Assembly (NCBI RefSeq): GCF_037963765.1
Contig: NZ_CP150166.1
Coordinates: 1,181,001 to 1,245,000 of the forward strand
DNA: 64,000 bases
Source of the DNA: Sporosarcina sp. FSL W8-0480
GTDB taxonomy: Bacteria > Bacillota > Bacilli > Bacillales_A > Planococcaceae
Reading direction: 5' to 3'
Part shown: positions 41,847-50,622 of the stretch, piece by piece
Numbering within the stretch: position 1 is the first letter of the stretch
Layout of the letters: the number at the start of each line of letters is the position of its first letter
Notes under the pieces: generated by a model
What the model saw: only the letters and a program-made list of their open reading frames with translations
What the model was told of the DNA's origin: nothing
Databases searched by the model: none
Position numbers and translations under genes: made by a program

Positions 41847-43415
41847 TTAGCTGAATACTTTTTCTTTGAATTGGGCTAATTTTTCAAGTGATGATTTGTC
41901 TACATCCGCATGGAGGCTGTTTCCGTGAGAATCCATTGTGACGACAGCAGTGAAGTCTTCGACTCTCAAATGCCACATTGCCTCAGGAATACCGAATTGG
42001 AGAAGGTCAACGCCTTCAACAGCTTTTATGCAATCTGCGTAATATTGTGCAGCTCCACCGATTGCATTCAGATAGACTCCGCCATGCTCTTCTAGGGCGG
42101 CAAGGGTTTTTGGTCCCATTCCACCTTTTCCGATTACAGCGCGGATGCCAAATTTCTTCATAATATCGCCTTGGTACGGTTCTTCACGAATGGAAGTCGT
42201 TGGGCCAGCAGCTTTAATCTCATAACCGCCATCTTCGTTTTTCAATACGACGGGACCGCAGTGATAGATGATTTGGCCGTTCAGATCTACAGGTGAATCG
42301 TTCTCGGAAAGATGCTTATGGATAGCATCTCGACCTGTATACATGCGGCCGCTAATCTTCACAACATCACCAACGCGTAAATCACGGATCTGCTCTTCTG
42401 TAATAGGAGCTGTTAATTCGACAGTTCGAGAAGTCTGTTTTCCTTCTTCCTGTTCGTTGTCTTCGTCGAATTTAAGCTTTTCGCCATTGTCGTAATGCCA
42501 TTTTGTTATTTCACCCGTTTCGGCATTCAGATCGACTGCCATACGACGGTATGCCCAGCAATTATACGCTACTGAAACGTAAAAGCTTGCTGGAATTCTG
42601 TGCATAACTCCAACTTTACAACCTAATAACGTTGCTTCTCCACCGAAGCCCATTGTACCGATGCCTAATTTATTTGCTGACTCAAGAATATATTCTTCTA
42701 ATTTTGCGAGGTCAGGGTTCGGGTTTACATCATCCAAATCACGGAAAAGCTGTTCTTTCGCAAGATCATAACCTGATGCACGGTCGCCACCAATTCCAAC
42801 ACCGATGAAACCTGCCGAACAACCGTGTCCTTGAGCTTGATAGACGGAGTGGAGGATACATTTACGGATACCATCCAAATCGCGTCCCGCTCTGCCAAGA
42901 CCTTCAAGTTCAGTTGGTAGACTATACTGAATGTTTTTGTTCTCACAGCCGCCACCCTTAAGGATAAGCTTTACTTCAATATGATCGTTTTCCCATTGAT
43001 CGAATTTAACGACTGGAAGGCCTTCACCAAGATTATCCCCACTGTTATCACCTGTTAATGAGTCAACAGAGTTCGGTCTTAGTTTTCCGTCTTTCGTAGC
43101 CTTGACTATAGCGCGTTTAATCGCTGCTTTAATTTCAAGCTGATTGACCCCAATAGGCGTTTTAATTTTGAACGTTGGCAATCCAGTATCCTGGCAAATT
43201 GGAGATAGCTTATCGTCCGCCATATTGATATTCTTCGCTATCGTATCAAGGCTCATTGCTGCGCGTGTTCCGGCATCTTCCTGTTCACGGGCTGCTTTGA
43301 CAGCACGACGGACGTCTTTTGGAAGGTTCGTCGAAGTTTCACATACGAGGTCATACATACTTTTTTCAAGTGTTTCAATCATAGTTTTTTCAACTTGTTC
43401 TATGTACATTTTCAT
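41847..43415 (-). CDS. Class I (iron-sulfur) fumarate hydratase
   Basis: A 522-residue fumarase of the [4Fe-4S] class I type, converting fumarate to malate. It has both the alpha-like (DDKLSPICQDTGLPTFKI, GGGCENKNIQ, GHGCSAGFIGVGIGGDRASG) and beta-like (YHCGPVV, GPTTSIREEPYQGDIMKKFG, GKGGMGPKTLAALEEHGGVY) halves in one chain; Cys residues of these motifs hold the cluster. The start ATG at 43415 follows AGGGGGAA. It lies 14 bp after the SE1561-like gene on the same strand. The cluster makes it sensitive to peroxide. Confidence 0.93.
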   Translation of the reverse strand: MKMYIEQVEKTMIETLEKSMYDLVCETSTNLPKDVRRAVKAAREQEDAGTRAAMSLDTIAKNINMADDKLSPICQDTGLPTFKIKTPIGVNQLEIKAAIKRAIVKATKDGKLRPNSVDSLTGDNSGDNLGEGLPVVKFDQWENDHIEVKLILKGGGCENKNIQYSLPTELEGLGRAGRDLDGIRKCILHSVYQAQGHGCSAGFIGVGIGGDRASGYDLAKEQLFRDLDDVNPNPDLAKLEEYILESANKLGIGTMGFGGEATLLGCKVGVMHRIPASFYVSVAYNCWAYRRMAVDLNAETGEITKWHYDNGEKLKFDEDNEQEEGKQTSRTVELTAPITEEQIRDLRVGDVVKISGRMYTGRDAIHKHLSENDSPVDLNGQIIYHCGPVVLKNEDGGYEIKAAGPTTSIREEPYQGDIMKKFGIRAVIGKGGMGPKTLAALEEHGGVYLNAIGGAAQYYADCIKAVEGVDLLQFGIPEAMWHLRVEDFTAVVTMDSHGNSLHADVDKSSLEKLAQFKEKVFS

Positions 43416-43429
43416 TTCCCCCTAAGGAA

Positions 43430-43603
43430 TCATTGATCTTTTTTTATTTTATTCATCTGTTCTTCCAGCTCATCGATTAAACGAATCAGTTGATCGATTT
43501 CATCGAGGTCTGTTGTTTCTGGCTCGATTGACTCAAGTTTTTCCAGGAATTGATGAAGGCGATTTTTTAATTCATCAACTTGTCCACTTTGTCGTTTTTC
43601 CAA
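43430..43603 (-). CDS. SE1561-family small coiled-coil protein
   Basis: A 57-residue highly charged helical protein (starting with EKRQSGQVDELKNRLHQFLE) with a heptad-like pattern throughout, matching the SE1561 family of Bacillales (recalled). Function is unknown. TTG at 43603 is 6 bases after GAGGTG; the in-frame GTG at 43612 overlaps that site. It is 14 bp upstream of the fumarase gene and probably in the same transcript. Confidence 0.8.
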   Translation of the reverse strand: MEKRQSGQVDELKNRLHQFLEKLESIEPETTDLDEIDQLIRLIDELEEQMNKIKKDQ

Positions 43604-43707
43604 GAAGTACACCTCTTTTCATCAGTATCATCGTATATGATTAATGGTGTTTTTTCAATCTAAGAGCGACTAAATTGAATGTATGGAAAATTCATCTTAA
43701 CAAAATA

Positions 43708-43736
43708 TTTACAATAGGCGGATATCATGGTATGCT
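43708..43736 (+). promoter_or_regulatory. SigA-like promoter of a candidate ncRNA
   Basis: TTTACA, an exact 17-base spacer and TATGCT. The next plus-strand signal is a terminator about 150 bases downstream, with no credible ORF between. Confidence 0.65.
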
Positions 43737-43742
43737 ATGAGT

Positions 43743-43940
43743 AAGTAATAAGAGAGGAGGCTGTAGAGTAGAGACGAATCGAATCCTAATTAAAGGAGGG
43801 GATCCGTGAACGTTTAACGGCTAACCGTTCGACGCCTACGATTTATATGTCAAATGATTGTGAAGGTTCTATTCATACGTAAAAGCCCAGCCGAAATCTG
43901 AACTGCAAAATCAGATATGGACTGGGCTTTTATTTTATTT
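43743..43940 (+). ncRNA. Candidate non-coding RNA, about 190 nt
   Basis: The interval has a SigA-like promoter, no ORF longer than 15 codons with a ribosome-binding site, and ends in a strong hairpin. It contains two Shine-Dalgarno-like runs (AGGAGG at 43755, AAAGGAGGGG at 43792), the second leading only into GTG-AAC-GTT-TAA, and a small perfect hairpin AACGG-CTAA-CCGTT at 43817. It does not match tmRNA, 6S, SRP RNA or a riboswitch class I know. The 326-bp gap holds no other feature. Confidence 0.5.
43878..43940. terminator. Long bidirectional terminator (ncRNA and osmC-like)
   Basis: AAAAGCCCAG and CTGGGCTTTT outer arms with an inner ATCTGA/TCAGAT stem, followed on the plus strand by TTTTATTTTATTTTGATTTTTT. 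On the minus strand it starts at the stop codon of the OsmC-like gene. Confidence 0.85.
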
Positions 43941-44184
43941 TGATTTTTTCTACCCTGTTTGCAAACTCTTCATTACGCATAACTTCCTTAACTTCAATTG
44001 CAATATGGTTTGCAGGCATGCGCTTTCTTTCAAGAATCTTGCGCAACACGCCGCCAGTACATACCGCAACGGAAGAGACAAGCAATTGGTAGGGTCTGAA
44101 TCCGAACTCGTCATTGGCGGAAATCTGTAGATTACCAAAAGTTGTATCTGTTTCGAAATCGTTTTCAGTCATTTCGAATTTCAT
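43930..44184 (-). CDS. OsmC-family protein, C-terminally truncated
   Basis: An 84-residue protein matching the first 60 percent of OsmC/YhfA-type proteins: FGFRPYQLLVSSVAVCTGGV with the first reactive Cys, then ILERKRMPANHIAIEVKEV. It stops at RVEKIKIK, where full-length relatives (about 130 residues) continue to the second conserved Cys. The stop codon lies inside the terminator hairpin, so the missing part is absent from the DNA. ATG at 44184 is 10 bases after GGAGG. It may be an inactive remnant or a minimal variant. Confidence 0.72.
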   Translation of the reverse strand: MKFEMTENDFETDTTFGNLQISANDEFGFRPYQLLVSSVAVCTGGVLRKILERKRMPANHIAIEVKEVMRNEEFANRVEKIKIK

Positions 44185-44248
44185 TAATATCAATCCTCCT
44201 TATGCTACTATTATAGATGATTCATGAGTTTTAAGGAGCGTATTACAT

Positions 44249-45424
44249 ATGAATATTATAGATAGACCTGAACAACGACGGTTTTGGATATTGGTTATCA
44301 TCGTTTCAATTTCAGGGTTTTCGCAAGGCATGCTGCTGCCTCTTATATCAGCCATTTTTGAGCGCGACGGGTTATCAAGTGCATTGAATGGGTTGAATGC
44401 TACAGGGTTGTACATAGGTACTCTTCTGATTTCTCCATTTATGGAGGCACCGTTACGGAAATATGGATATAAACCCGTCATCATTTTAGGCGGGATACTC
44501 GTCTTTTCGTCTTTGCTTCTATTTCCATTATGGAAAAATGTATTCTTTTGGTTCATATTGAGGTTGTTGATCGGTATAGGGGATCATGCCCTTCATTTTT
44601 CAACACAAACTTGGATAACGAGCACTTCCTCGCAAGCAAGGTTAGGTAGGAATATTGCAATTTATGGAGTTTCATTTAGTGTCGGTTTTGCGGCTGGCCC
44701 TTTATTTGCCCCACTTGTGAATATTTTTGAAGGGTTGCCTTTCATCGTTTCAGGTCTACTCTGCATGACAGCATGGCTGTTGGTATTCTCTTTAAAAAAC
44801 GATCGACCTGAAGTGTTAAAGGGAAATGTAGACACCGGAAGTTTTATGAAACGTGCAAAGCTTACGATTGGTGTTGCGTGGATTGCCTTTTTAGGTCCAT
44901 TCGGATACGGATTCCTGGAATCTTCCTTGAACGCAATGTATCCAGTATATGCTTTGCGAAATGGACTGGAGCTCACTTCGGTATCGTTAATCCTTGCGAC
45001 ATTTTCAATCGGTGGCATTGTCTCACAAATACCGCTTGGGATGTTGTCCGACCGAATCGGTAGGCATTCCGTTGTCCTTATCGCATATGGAGGCGGGGCG
45101 GTTGCATTTTGGTCAGCAAGTCTGATGGGGAATTCAGTTCCATTGATCATCTTGACGATCTTCATTGCAGGACTATTCGTTGGTTCGATTTTCTCCCTTG
45201 GCATCTCGTATATGTCGGATTTGACACAGAAAGACCTATTGCCTACCGGGAATCTCTTATGTGGAATTTTCTTTAGTATCGGTAGTTTGACTGGACCTTT
45301 TGCGGGTGGCCTTTTCCTTGAGTTTGTAGAGAATGTCAGCTATCTATTGATCATTTCGGTATTATTCGGTCTGATATTCCTTGTGTCATTGTTCGGAAAG
45401 CCAAAGAGAAGCATCCCATCATAA
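44249..45424 (+). CDS. MFS transporter (YfkF-like)
   Basis: A 391-residue major facilitator superfamily protein with twelve spans. The loop 2-3 motif is weak (LRKYGYKPVIILGG), and the loop 8-9 motif reads GMLSDRIGRHSVVLIAYGGG. Drug or metabolite efflux is the common role; the substrate is unknown. It resembles B. subtilis YfkF and, as there, is next to the pdaA gene, which is convergent here. ATG follows AAGGAGCG. Confidence 0.88.
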   Translation: MNIIDRPEQRRFWILVIIVSISGFSQGMLLPLISAIFERDGLSSALNGLNATGLYIGTLLISPFMEAPLRKYGYKPVIILGGILVFSSLLLFPLWKNVFFWFILRLLIGIGDHALHFSTQTWITSTSSQARLGRNIAIYGVSFSVGFAAGPLFAPLVNIFEGLPFIVSGLLCMTAWLLVFSLKNDRPEVLKGNVDTGSFMKRAKLTIGVAWIAFLGPFGYGFLESSLNAMYPVYALRNGLELTSVSLILATFSIGGIVSQIPLGMLSDRIGRHSVVLIAYGGGAVAFWSASLMGNSVPLIILTIFIAGLFVGSIFSLGISYMSDLTQKDLLPTGNLLCGIFFSIGSLTGPFAGGLFLEFVENVSYLLIISVLFGLIFLVSLFGKPKRSIPS

Positions 45425-45437
45425 GGGATGCTTCTTT
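45407..45437. terminator. Bidirectional terminator between MFS gene and pdaA
   Basis: AGAAGCATCCC and GGGATGCTTCT arms with a 7-base loop overlap the ends of both convergent genes. Confidence 0.85.
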
Positions 45438-45439
45438 GA

Positions 45440-46243
45440 TCATCTTAGGATCGCATCGACATTTTCATATTCAAGAACAAGATCGTCGAGTGTTCTGAAT
45501 TCATAGCCTTGCTTCTTGGCATCTCGTATGAAATCTGGTAGCGCTTCGGCGTTATCGGGAGACACAGTATGCATGAGGATAACAGCTCCTGGGTGAAGCT
45601 GATTCATCAGTTCGTTGTAAGCATAAGCTTTTCCGCGCGGCTTATTGGCATGCCAATCGATGAATGCAACGGACCAGAAAATATGACGATACCCTAACTC
45701 ATTCCCTTTTCTTAAGACAGTATCATTGAAAATGCCTTCAGGTGGCCTTGCGTAAACTGTCCGTTTTACGCCTGTCGTTTTATAGAGGAGTTCATCAAAT
45801 TTCTTCCATTCCTCTTCCATTCTTTCTTCGGAAAGGTTGGCCATATTCGGATGATCATATGAATGATTGCCAATTCCGTGTCCGTCTTTCACCATTCGTT
45901 GGACAAGTGGGGCGGCGCTTTTTAAATAGTGACCGGTAAGGAAAAAAGTAGCTGGTACATCTTCTTTTTTCAATGTGTCTAAAATACTTTCCGTGTACCC
46001 ATTCTCGTAACCATTATCAAATGATAAATAGGCTACTTTTTCATCCGGTTTTCCTTTATAGATGGCACCATGCTTTTCGAGCATTGCGTTGAGTGCAGCT
46101 CCTGCATCAGGTGGTATTCCGTTTACCGATTTCTTGAAACCCCAATGGAATTCTTCAGCTTTTGCTGCAAATGGATTAAATAGTATGCCGACGACAATGA
46201 TGAATGCGGCCATTAGAATACCAGGACCATGCTCTTCAACCAT
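45440..46243 (-). CDS. pdaA: Delta-lactam-biosynthetic N-acetylmuramic acid deacetylase PdaA
   Basis: A 267-residue exported deacetylase of the NodB fold needed for muramic-delta-lactam in spore cortex. After a signal segment (residues 9-28, ending AKA) comes the PdaA-specific catalytic motif SFDNGYENG (Asn in place of the second Asp), H-x3-H in GNHSYDH, RPPEG and LMHTVS. ATG at 46243 is 8 bases after AAAGGAG; a GTG six bases upstream is too close. With sspE it marks the organism as a spore former. Confidence 0.92.
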   Translation of the reverse strand: MVEEHGPGILMAAFIIVVGILFNPFAAKAEEFHWGFKKSVNGIPPDAGAALNAMLEKHGAIYKGKPDEKVAYLSFDNGYENGYTESILDTLKKEDVPATFFLTGHYLKSAAPLVQRMVKDGHGIGNHSYDHPNMANLSEERMEEEWKKFDELLYKTTGVKRTVYARPPEGIFNDTVLRKGNELGYRHIFWSVAFIDWHANKPRGKAYAYNELMNQLHPGAVILMHTVSPDNAEALPDFIRDAKKQGYEFRTLDDLVLEYENVDAILR

Positions 46244-46337
46244 ATTCACATCTCCTTTTTTCGTAGGATGTGCGTAGTCTTATTAAATATACATTAGAAC
46301 ATGTATACTTATATAAAAGTGGGGAGGTTTAGCGTTC

Positions 46338-47153
46338 TTGCATGTATTGACGAAAATAACACAACAAAAGCGTGATACCGAGCGTTATAATATATTCATT
46401 GATGATAAATATGCTTTTAGTGTTCACGAAACGGTCTTAGTTAAGTTCGGGTTGACAAAAGGAATGCAGCTTGACGATTGGGCGATGGATGAAATTGCTT
46501 ATGAGGATCAAATAGAAAAAGCATTTAACCGTGCTCTGCACTTTTTGTCGTTTAGAATGCGGAGCGAGTTTGAAGTGAAAAAGAAGTTGCTGGATCTTGA
46601 ATATGGAGAAGCCGTTATTATGGAGGCAATCGTAAAGCTGAGAAGGCTTGGCTTTTTAGATGATCAAGCATTTTCCGAAGCTTTATTACGAACCCAAAAA
46701 AATGCATCTAACAAAGGTCCGAAAGCGATCCAACAGGAATTACAGAAAAAAGGGGTCGAGAAGGAGCTGCAGGAACAAGTGCTTGAAAGCTATTCAGAAG
46801 AGGAACAGTTCGCTGTTGCCAAAAGGCTTGCTGAAAAAGCGGCAGCTTCCAATAGATCTGTCGCGCCTGCACAGTTAAAACAGAAGATCCAGAATGCACT
46901 TGCCCGAAAAGGATTTTCCTTCGGATTGATAAGCAGTGTGTTGGAGGAGATTGACTTTGGCAGGGAAGAGGATGAATGGGAGTCAATCTGCAATTCTGTT
47001 GGCGAAAAGGCTTGGCGACGGTACCATTCCAAGTATTCCGGATATGAATTAAAGAATCGTGTTAAACAATCGATGTATCAAAAAGGTATTCCACTTGATC
47101 GAATTGAGAGATTCATCGAAAAAAAGGAGAACGAAGAAGATGGAGAACAGTAA
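46338..47153 (+). CDS. recX: Regulatory protein RecX
   Basis: A 271-residue helical-repeat protein that modulates RecA. Landmarks are ITQQKRDTERYNIFIDDKYA at the N terminus and the three-helix repeats such as HFLSFRMRSEFEVKKKLLDL. Start is TTG at 46338 behind GGGGAGG. Its last 14 bp overlap yfhH, the same neighbour as in B. subtilis. Confidence 0.92.
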   Translation: MHVLTKITQQKRDTERYNIFIDDKYAFSVHETVLVKFGLTKGMQLDDWAMDEIAYEDQIEKAFNRALHFLSFRMRSEFEVKKKLLDLEYGEAVIMEAIVKLRRLGFLDDQAFSEALLRTQKNASNKGPKAIQQELQKKGVEKELQEQVLESYSEEEQFAVAKRLAEKAAASNRSVAPAQLKQKIQNALARKGFSFGLISSVLEEIDFGREEDEWESICNSVGEKAWRRYHSKYSGYELKNRVKQSMYQKGIPLDRIERFIEKKENEEDGEQ

Positions 47154-47472
47154 AAAGTATAGCGAAATGAATGAACATGAATTACGGTCAGAAATCGGAA
47201 GCCTTATGGAAAAAGCACGGAAAGCCGAGCAGATGGGTATGATCAATGAGTTTGCCGTTTACCAGCGCAAAGCTTTAATGGCGAAATCATATATGATCGA
47301 TCCGAAAACGATCATCAAAGGGGAAATATACCGAATTGAAGGCGATGAAGGGGTATTTTTCCACGTTGATTATTTAAAGGGCCGCTTTGCATGGGGGTAC
47401 CGATTAGGCGGTGAACGTGCGGAAGAAGCATTGCCAATTGCGATGCTGCAACCTGTTAAAAAAGGTTTGTAA
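47140..47472 (+). CDS. yfhH: YfhH (DUF1811) protein
   Basis: A 110-residue protein matching YfhH: an N-terminal helix (starting NSKKYSEMNEHELRSEIGSL) and a C-terminal SH3-like beta part (IIKGEIYRIEGDEGVFFHVD, then YLKGRFAWGYRLGG). Function is unknown. ATG at 47140 lies 10 bases after AAAGGAG within the end of recX, and the longer open frame upstream is only the overlap with recX. Confidence 0.9.
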   Translation: MENSKKYSEMNEHELRSEIGSLMEKARKAEQMGMINEFAVYQRKALMAKSYMIDPKTIIKGEIYRIEGDEGVFFHVDYLKGRFAWGYRLGGERAEEALPIAMLQPVKKGL

Positions 47473-47477
47473 TGTTA

Positions 47478-47503
47478 AAGAGCTTGCCAATTGGCAAGCT
47501 CTT
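47478..47503. terminator. Hairpin between yfhH and yfhP
   Basis: AAGAGCTTGCC and GGCAAGCTCTT form an 11-bp perfect stem with an AATT loop, but the T run is weak on both sides. Confidence 0.6.
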
Positions 47504-47507
47504 GCTG

Positions 47508-48491
47508 TTAGGAATTAGGGATGAAGTTCAGCTTTTTATGAAGCTTATCTTCTGAAAAGATCCAACCTGTATATGAGTTAACGACTTCCATTTCTTCATT
47601 GATATGGGCTACCGCGACGAATGGATAATAGCCTTTGCTTCGGTAGCGCAGGTCTATTAGCCTTACTTCGTACAGATCTCCGACATGGGAGACAGACCAT
47701 CTGTAAATTGGTGAGAATGAAACGAAAGCCTGTATGTTTCGGTCTTCCATCGCTGCATCGATATAAGGGGATTTCGGCATCGCTTCACGTTCAAATCGGT
47801 CGTAGATATTAACAGAACGTCCGTAGGCTCGTCCTACAAAGTGACATTCCTTGTTCGAAGCGGCGACTCTCCATTGGAAGAAATACATTGTCGGTGCGAT
47901 GAAAATCTCATCAGCATCCGGAATGGTATTTTGGACAGCTCGTTTCACCGCCGCTTTCACTGCGAAACGAAGCAAATAATAGAAGAAAATCACGACATAA
48001 AGAATCACAAACGTAAGAACCGGTTCAGCACCGAACATCCAAGCGGAAAGTGCGGCAATATGCAGTGCAAATATAATCGGGTCGAACGTATTAATAACCC
48101 CGATGGCGACCCACTGATCTGAAAAAGGTCTTAATGCTTGCGTTCCGTAGGCATTAAATATGTCAACGAACACATGGACAAAAACGGCTAAAAACGTCCA
48201 TGCCCATAGATGGAAGAATTCGGTATTAGGTATTAGGAAAGACAATAAAATAGAAATGACAAGCGGCCATAACAATACAGCGGGAATCGAGTGTGTAATT
48301 CCTCGGTGATTTCGTATATAAACTGCATTATTCCTCAATTTAAGTACAGTATCTACGTCAGGAATCAAAGAGCCGGACACAACTCCAATAAAAACCGCTG
48401 TCATTGTAACTGAATCGGATGCTACGACGGGGTCCGCTAATGTAAGACCGCAAATGGCGGCGCCCATGACAATATGTGTTCCGGTATCCAA
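47508..48491 (-). CDS. yfhP: YfhP-type membrane-bound metal-dependent hydrolase
   Basis: A 327-residue membrane protein of the LexA-binding/inner-membrane metal-dependent hydrolase family (YdjM/YfhP). The first 200 residues hold five spans with His/Asp motifs (DTGTHIVMGAAICG, GSLIPDVDTV, NHRGITHSIPAVLLW, FVHVFVDIFNAYGTQ). The C-terminal 120 residues are soluble. Start is TTG behind AAGGGAGTG. It lies divergently beside mutY, exactly as yfhP-yfhQ in B. subtilis. Confidence 0.9.
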   Translation of the reverse strand: MDTGTHIVMGAAICGLTLADPVVASDSVTMTAVFIGVVSGSLIPDVDTVLKLRNNAVYIRNHRGITHSIPAVLLWPLVISILLSFLIPNTEFFHLWAWTFLAVFVHVFVDIFNAYGTQALRPFSDQWVAIGVINTFDPIIFALHIAALSAWMFGAEPVLTFVILYVVIFFYYLLRFAVKAAVKRAVQNTIPDADEIFIAPTMYFFQWRVAASNKECHFVGRAYGRSVNIYDRFEREAMPKSPYIDAAMEDRNIQAFVSFSPIYRWSVSHVGDLYEVRLIDLRYRSKGYYPFVAVAHINEEMEVVNSYTGWIFSEDKLHKKLNFIPNS

Positions 48492-48604
48492 ATAATCACT
48501 CCCTTACAATGCTTAAACGACGGCTGTGAAATGTTTTAACTATCTTTATTCATTATATACCCTATTTTTCATTAACGAAAAGCATATGCAATATGGAGGA
48601 ATTC

Positions 48605-49678
48605 ATGCAACTGTTTGAGAGAAAAGACGAATTTAGAAATGCATTAATGTCATGGTATGAAAGAGAAAAAAGGGATTTGCCTTGGAGAAGAACGAAAAAT
48701 CCCTATTATATATGGGTGTCGGAAGTGATGTTGCAGCAAACACGTGTAGACACTGTTATCCCGTATTATGAACGGTTTATCAAGAGATTTCCGACACTAT
48801 TTGATCTTGCAAATGCAAAGGAAGAAGATGTCCTTAAGATGTGGGAAGGTTTGGGCTATTATTCACGGGTGAAAAATTTACAATCCGGTGTGAAAGAAGT
48901 GGTAGCCGAATATGGAAGTGAAATTCCAAGGAACCGAAAAGAGATATCCAAGTTAAAAGGAGTCGGACCTTATACGGCAGGTGCTGTTTTAAGTATTGCA
49001 TTCGGTGTTCCTGAACATGCAGTAGATGGAAATGTCATGCGCGTTTTTTCACGTCTCTTACTTATTGAAGATGATATAGCAATTCCGCGAAACCGGAAGA
49101 TATTTGAGGAAGTTGTAATGGAACTGATTGACAAAAATGATCCATCCTCATTTAATCAGGGGCTTATGGAGTTAGGAGCAACAATTTGTACGCCGAAACC
49201 AAGATGCCTTCTTTGTCCAGTTCGGGATTATTGCCAAGCCTTCCATGAAGGAAGGCAGGAGAGCCTTCCTGTGAAAAGTAAAAAGACGAATACAAAAACG
49301 GTACCGCTTTTCGCTTTTGCCATTCAAAACACTGAAGGGAAATGGTTGATGAAGCAACGTCCATCCACAGGTTTATTGGCAGATATGTGGGAATTTCCAA
49401 TGATGGAAATTAAAGGCATGACGTCTCCGGAAGAATTTTTGAAAATCAATTTAGGGATTAATTTTGGAAACTTTAAGCCGTTAATCGAATATAAACATGT
49501 TTTTTCCCATCTTGTTTGGGAAGTGGAAAGCTATATGGCGACAACGAACGACATTGCTCCAGATGGATATAGCTTCTTTTCTGCAGATGAAGTGGAAGCA
49601 CTTCCGAAAGCGGTTCCGGTTTTGAAAATCTGGGATGCGCTAAAAAGGAAAAAGGTTCCAAAGGATAAAAAAAGCTGA
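48605..49678 (+). CDS. mutY: A/G-specific adenine DNA glycosylase MutY
   Basis: A 357-residue base-excision repair enzyme that removes adenine opposite 8-oxoguanine. The catalytic Glu40 (SEVMLQQTRVDTV), the helix-hairpin-helix with Asp (LKGVGPYTAGAVLSIAFG then AVDGNVMRV), the [4Fe-4S] loop C-x6-C-x2-C-x5-C at about 195-211 and a C-terminal Nudix-like 8-oxoG recognition domain are present. ATG at 48605 is 5 bases after GGAGG; the ATG at 48593 overlaps that site. Confidence 0.94.
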   Translation: MQLFERKDEFRNALMSWYEREKRDLPWRRTKNPYYIWVSEVMLQQTRVDTVIPYYERFIKRFPTLFDLANAKEEDVLKMWEGLGYYSRVKNLQSGVKEVVAEYGSEIPRNRKEISKLKGVGPYTAGAVLSIAFGVPEHAVDGNVMRVFSRLLLIEDDIAIPRNRKIFEEVVMELIDKNDPSSFNQGLMELGATICTPKPRCLLCPVRDYCQAFHEGRQESLPVKSKKTNTKTVPLFAFAIQNTEGKWLMKQRPSTGLLADMWEFPMMEIKGMTSPEEFLKINLGINFGNFKPLIEYKHVFSHLVWEVESYMATTNDIAPDGYSFFSADEVEALPKAVPVLKIWDALKRKKVPKDKKS

Positions 49679-49714
49679 TTTGCATATCATATTGGTCACG
49701 GAGGTGAAAAATCC

Positions 49715-49915
49715 ATGCCAAACAAAAACCCACAAAACTTCGGTAAACAAGCGCCACAAGCTTCATTCACAAATGCAAACAAAGTGAAGAAGGAAATTAT
49801 GGCTGAAGAGTTTGGAGCTGAGACTGACGTGAACGAGGTACGTAAGCAAAACCAACAGTCTGAAATGAACAAGACATCTGGTGGTGCTAACGGTTTCGAA
49901 AATCAGTCTAAATAA
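49715..49915 (+). CDS. sspE: Gamma-type small acid-soluble spore protein
   Basis: A 66-residue Asn/Gln/Lys-rich protein with the gamma-SASP landmarks FTNANKVKKEIMAEEFGAET and NEVRKQNQQSE. It is made in the forespore, stores amino acids and is degraded by Gpr protease on germination. Only one copy of the repeat is present where B. subtilis SspE (84 residues) has two. GGAGGTG precedes the ATG. No convincing SigG promoter was found. Its place after mutY matches the yfhQ..sspE order of Bacillus, with yfhS and fabL missing. Confidence 0.92.
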   Translation: MPNKNPQNFGKQAPQASFTNANKVKKEIMAEEFGAETDVNEVRKQNQQSEMNKTSGGANGFENQSK

Positions 49916-49928
49916 TGGATTTACATCT

Positions 49929-49960
49929 CAAAAGCCGGTAGCTGATGCTACCGGTTTTTA
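49929..49960 (+). terminator. Terminator after sspE
   Basis: AAAAGCCGGTAGC and GCTACCGGTTTT with a 4-base loop and T run. Confidence 0.9.
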
Positions 49961-50073
49961 AATTGGATTCAACATGTGAAAACGTTCTTAAGTTAAATCG
50001 TTTCAATTTTGTCACTTCAATTGGTATAATATACGAATATTAAGTTTTGTGAATTTCAAAGGTGGTTTTACAG

Positions 50074-50622
50074 ATGACAATACCTAAAGAAGGAGAAACG
50101 ATACAAGTACACAGTTATAAACATGACGGAAATATTCACCGTGTTTGGCAGGAAACGACCGTCTTAAAAGGAACACGTAACATTGTGATTGGTGCAAACG
50201 AAAGAACGCTTGTGACGGAAGCGGACGGTCGGACATGGTTAACAAGAGAACCGTCCATTTGCTATTTCCATGCTGAACATTGGTTCAATATAATTTGCAT
50301 GCTTCGCGAAGATGGGGTTTATTATTATGTCAACATGAGTTCCCCGTTCGTCTATGATCATCATTCTTTGAAATACATCGATTATGATTTGGATGTTAAG
50401 GTGTTTCCGGATATGACTTATCTGATCCTTGATGAGGATGAATATGATGAGCATAAAAAGAAGATGAACTACCCCGAAGTGATTGATCAAATATTAAAGC
50501 GCAATCTTGATAAGTTGCTTATGTGGATTAAACAGCGAAAAGGCCCATTCGCACCCGACTTCATTGAAGTTTGGACTTCAAGGTATCGGTTTTACAAACA
50601 GGTTAAAAAGAATGATCAATAA
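50074..50622 (+). CDS. ygaC: Nucleoside tri- and diphosphate phosphatase, YgaC/Ntdp (DUF402)
   Basis: A 182-residue DUF402 protein matching YgaC. Homologue Ntdp of Staphylococcus hydrolyses nucleoside tri- and diphosphates with divalent metal. Landmarks are [42 protein letters not shown] and the acidic [12 protein letters not shown], giving the Asp/Glu metal site. ATG at 50074 is 8 bases after AAAGGTGG. ygaD follows, as in B. subtilis. Confidence 0.9.
   Translation: MTIPKEGETIQVHSYKHDGNIHRVWQETTVLKGTRNIVIGANERTLVTEADGRTWLTREPSICYFHAEHWFNIICMLREDGVYYYVNMSSPFVYDHHSLKYIDYDLDVKVFPDMTYLILDEDEYDEHKKKMNYPEVIDQILKRNLDKLLMWIKQRKGPFAPDFIEVWTSRYRFYKQVKKNDQ

Noticed and set aside
43743..43940. Known RNA class (tmRNA, 6S, SRP RNA, M-box)
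   Set aside because: Length, conserved blocks and terminal features of these classes are not present.
46244..46337. Mobile element between pdaA and recX
   Set aside because: Short AT-rich divergent promoter region only; no inverted repeats or transposase.
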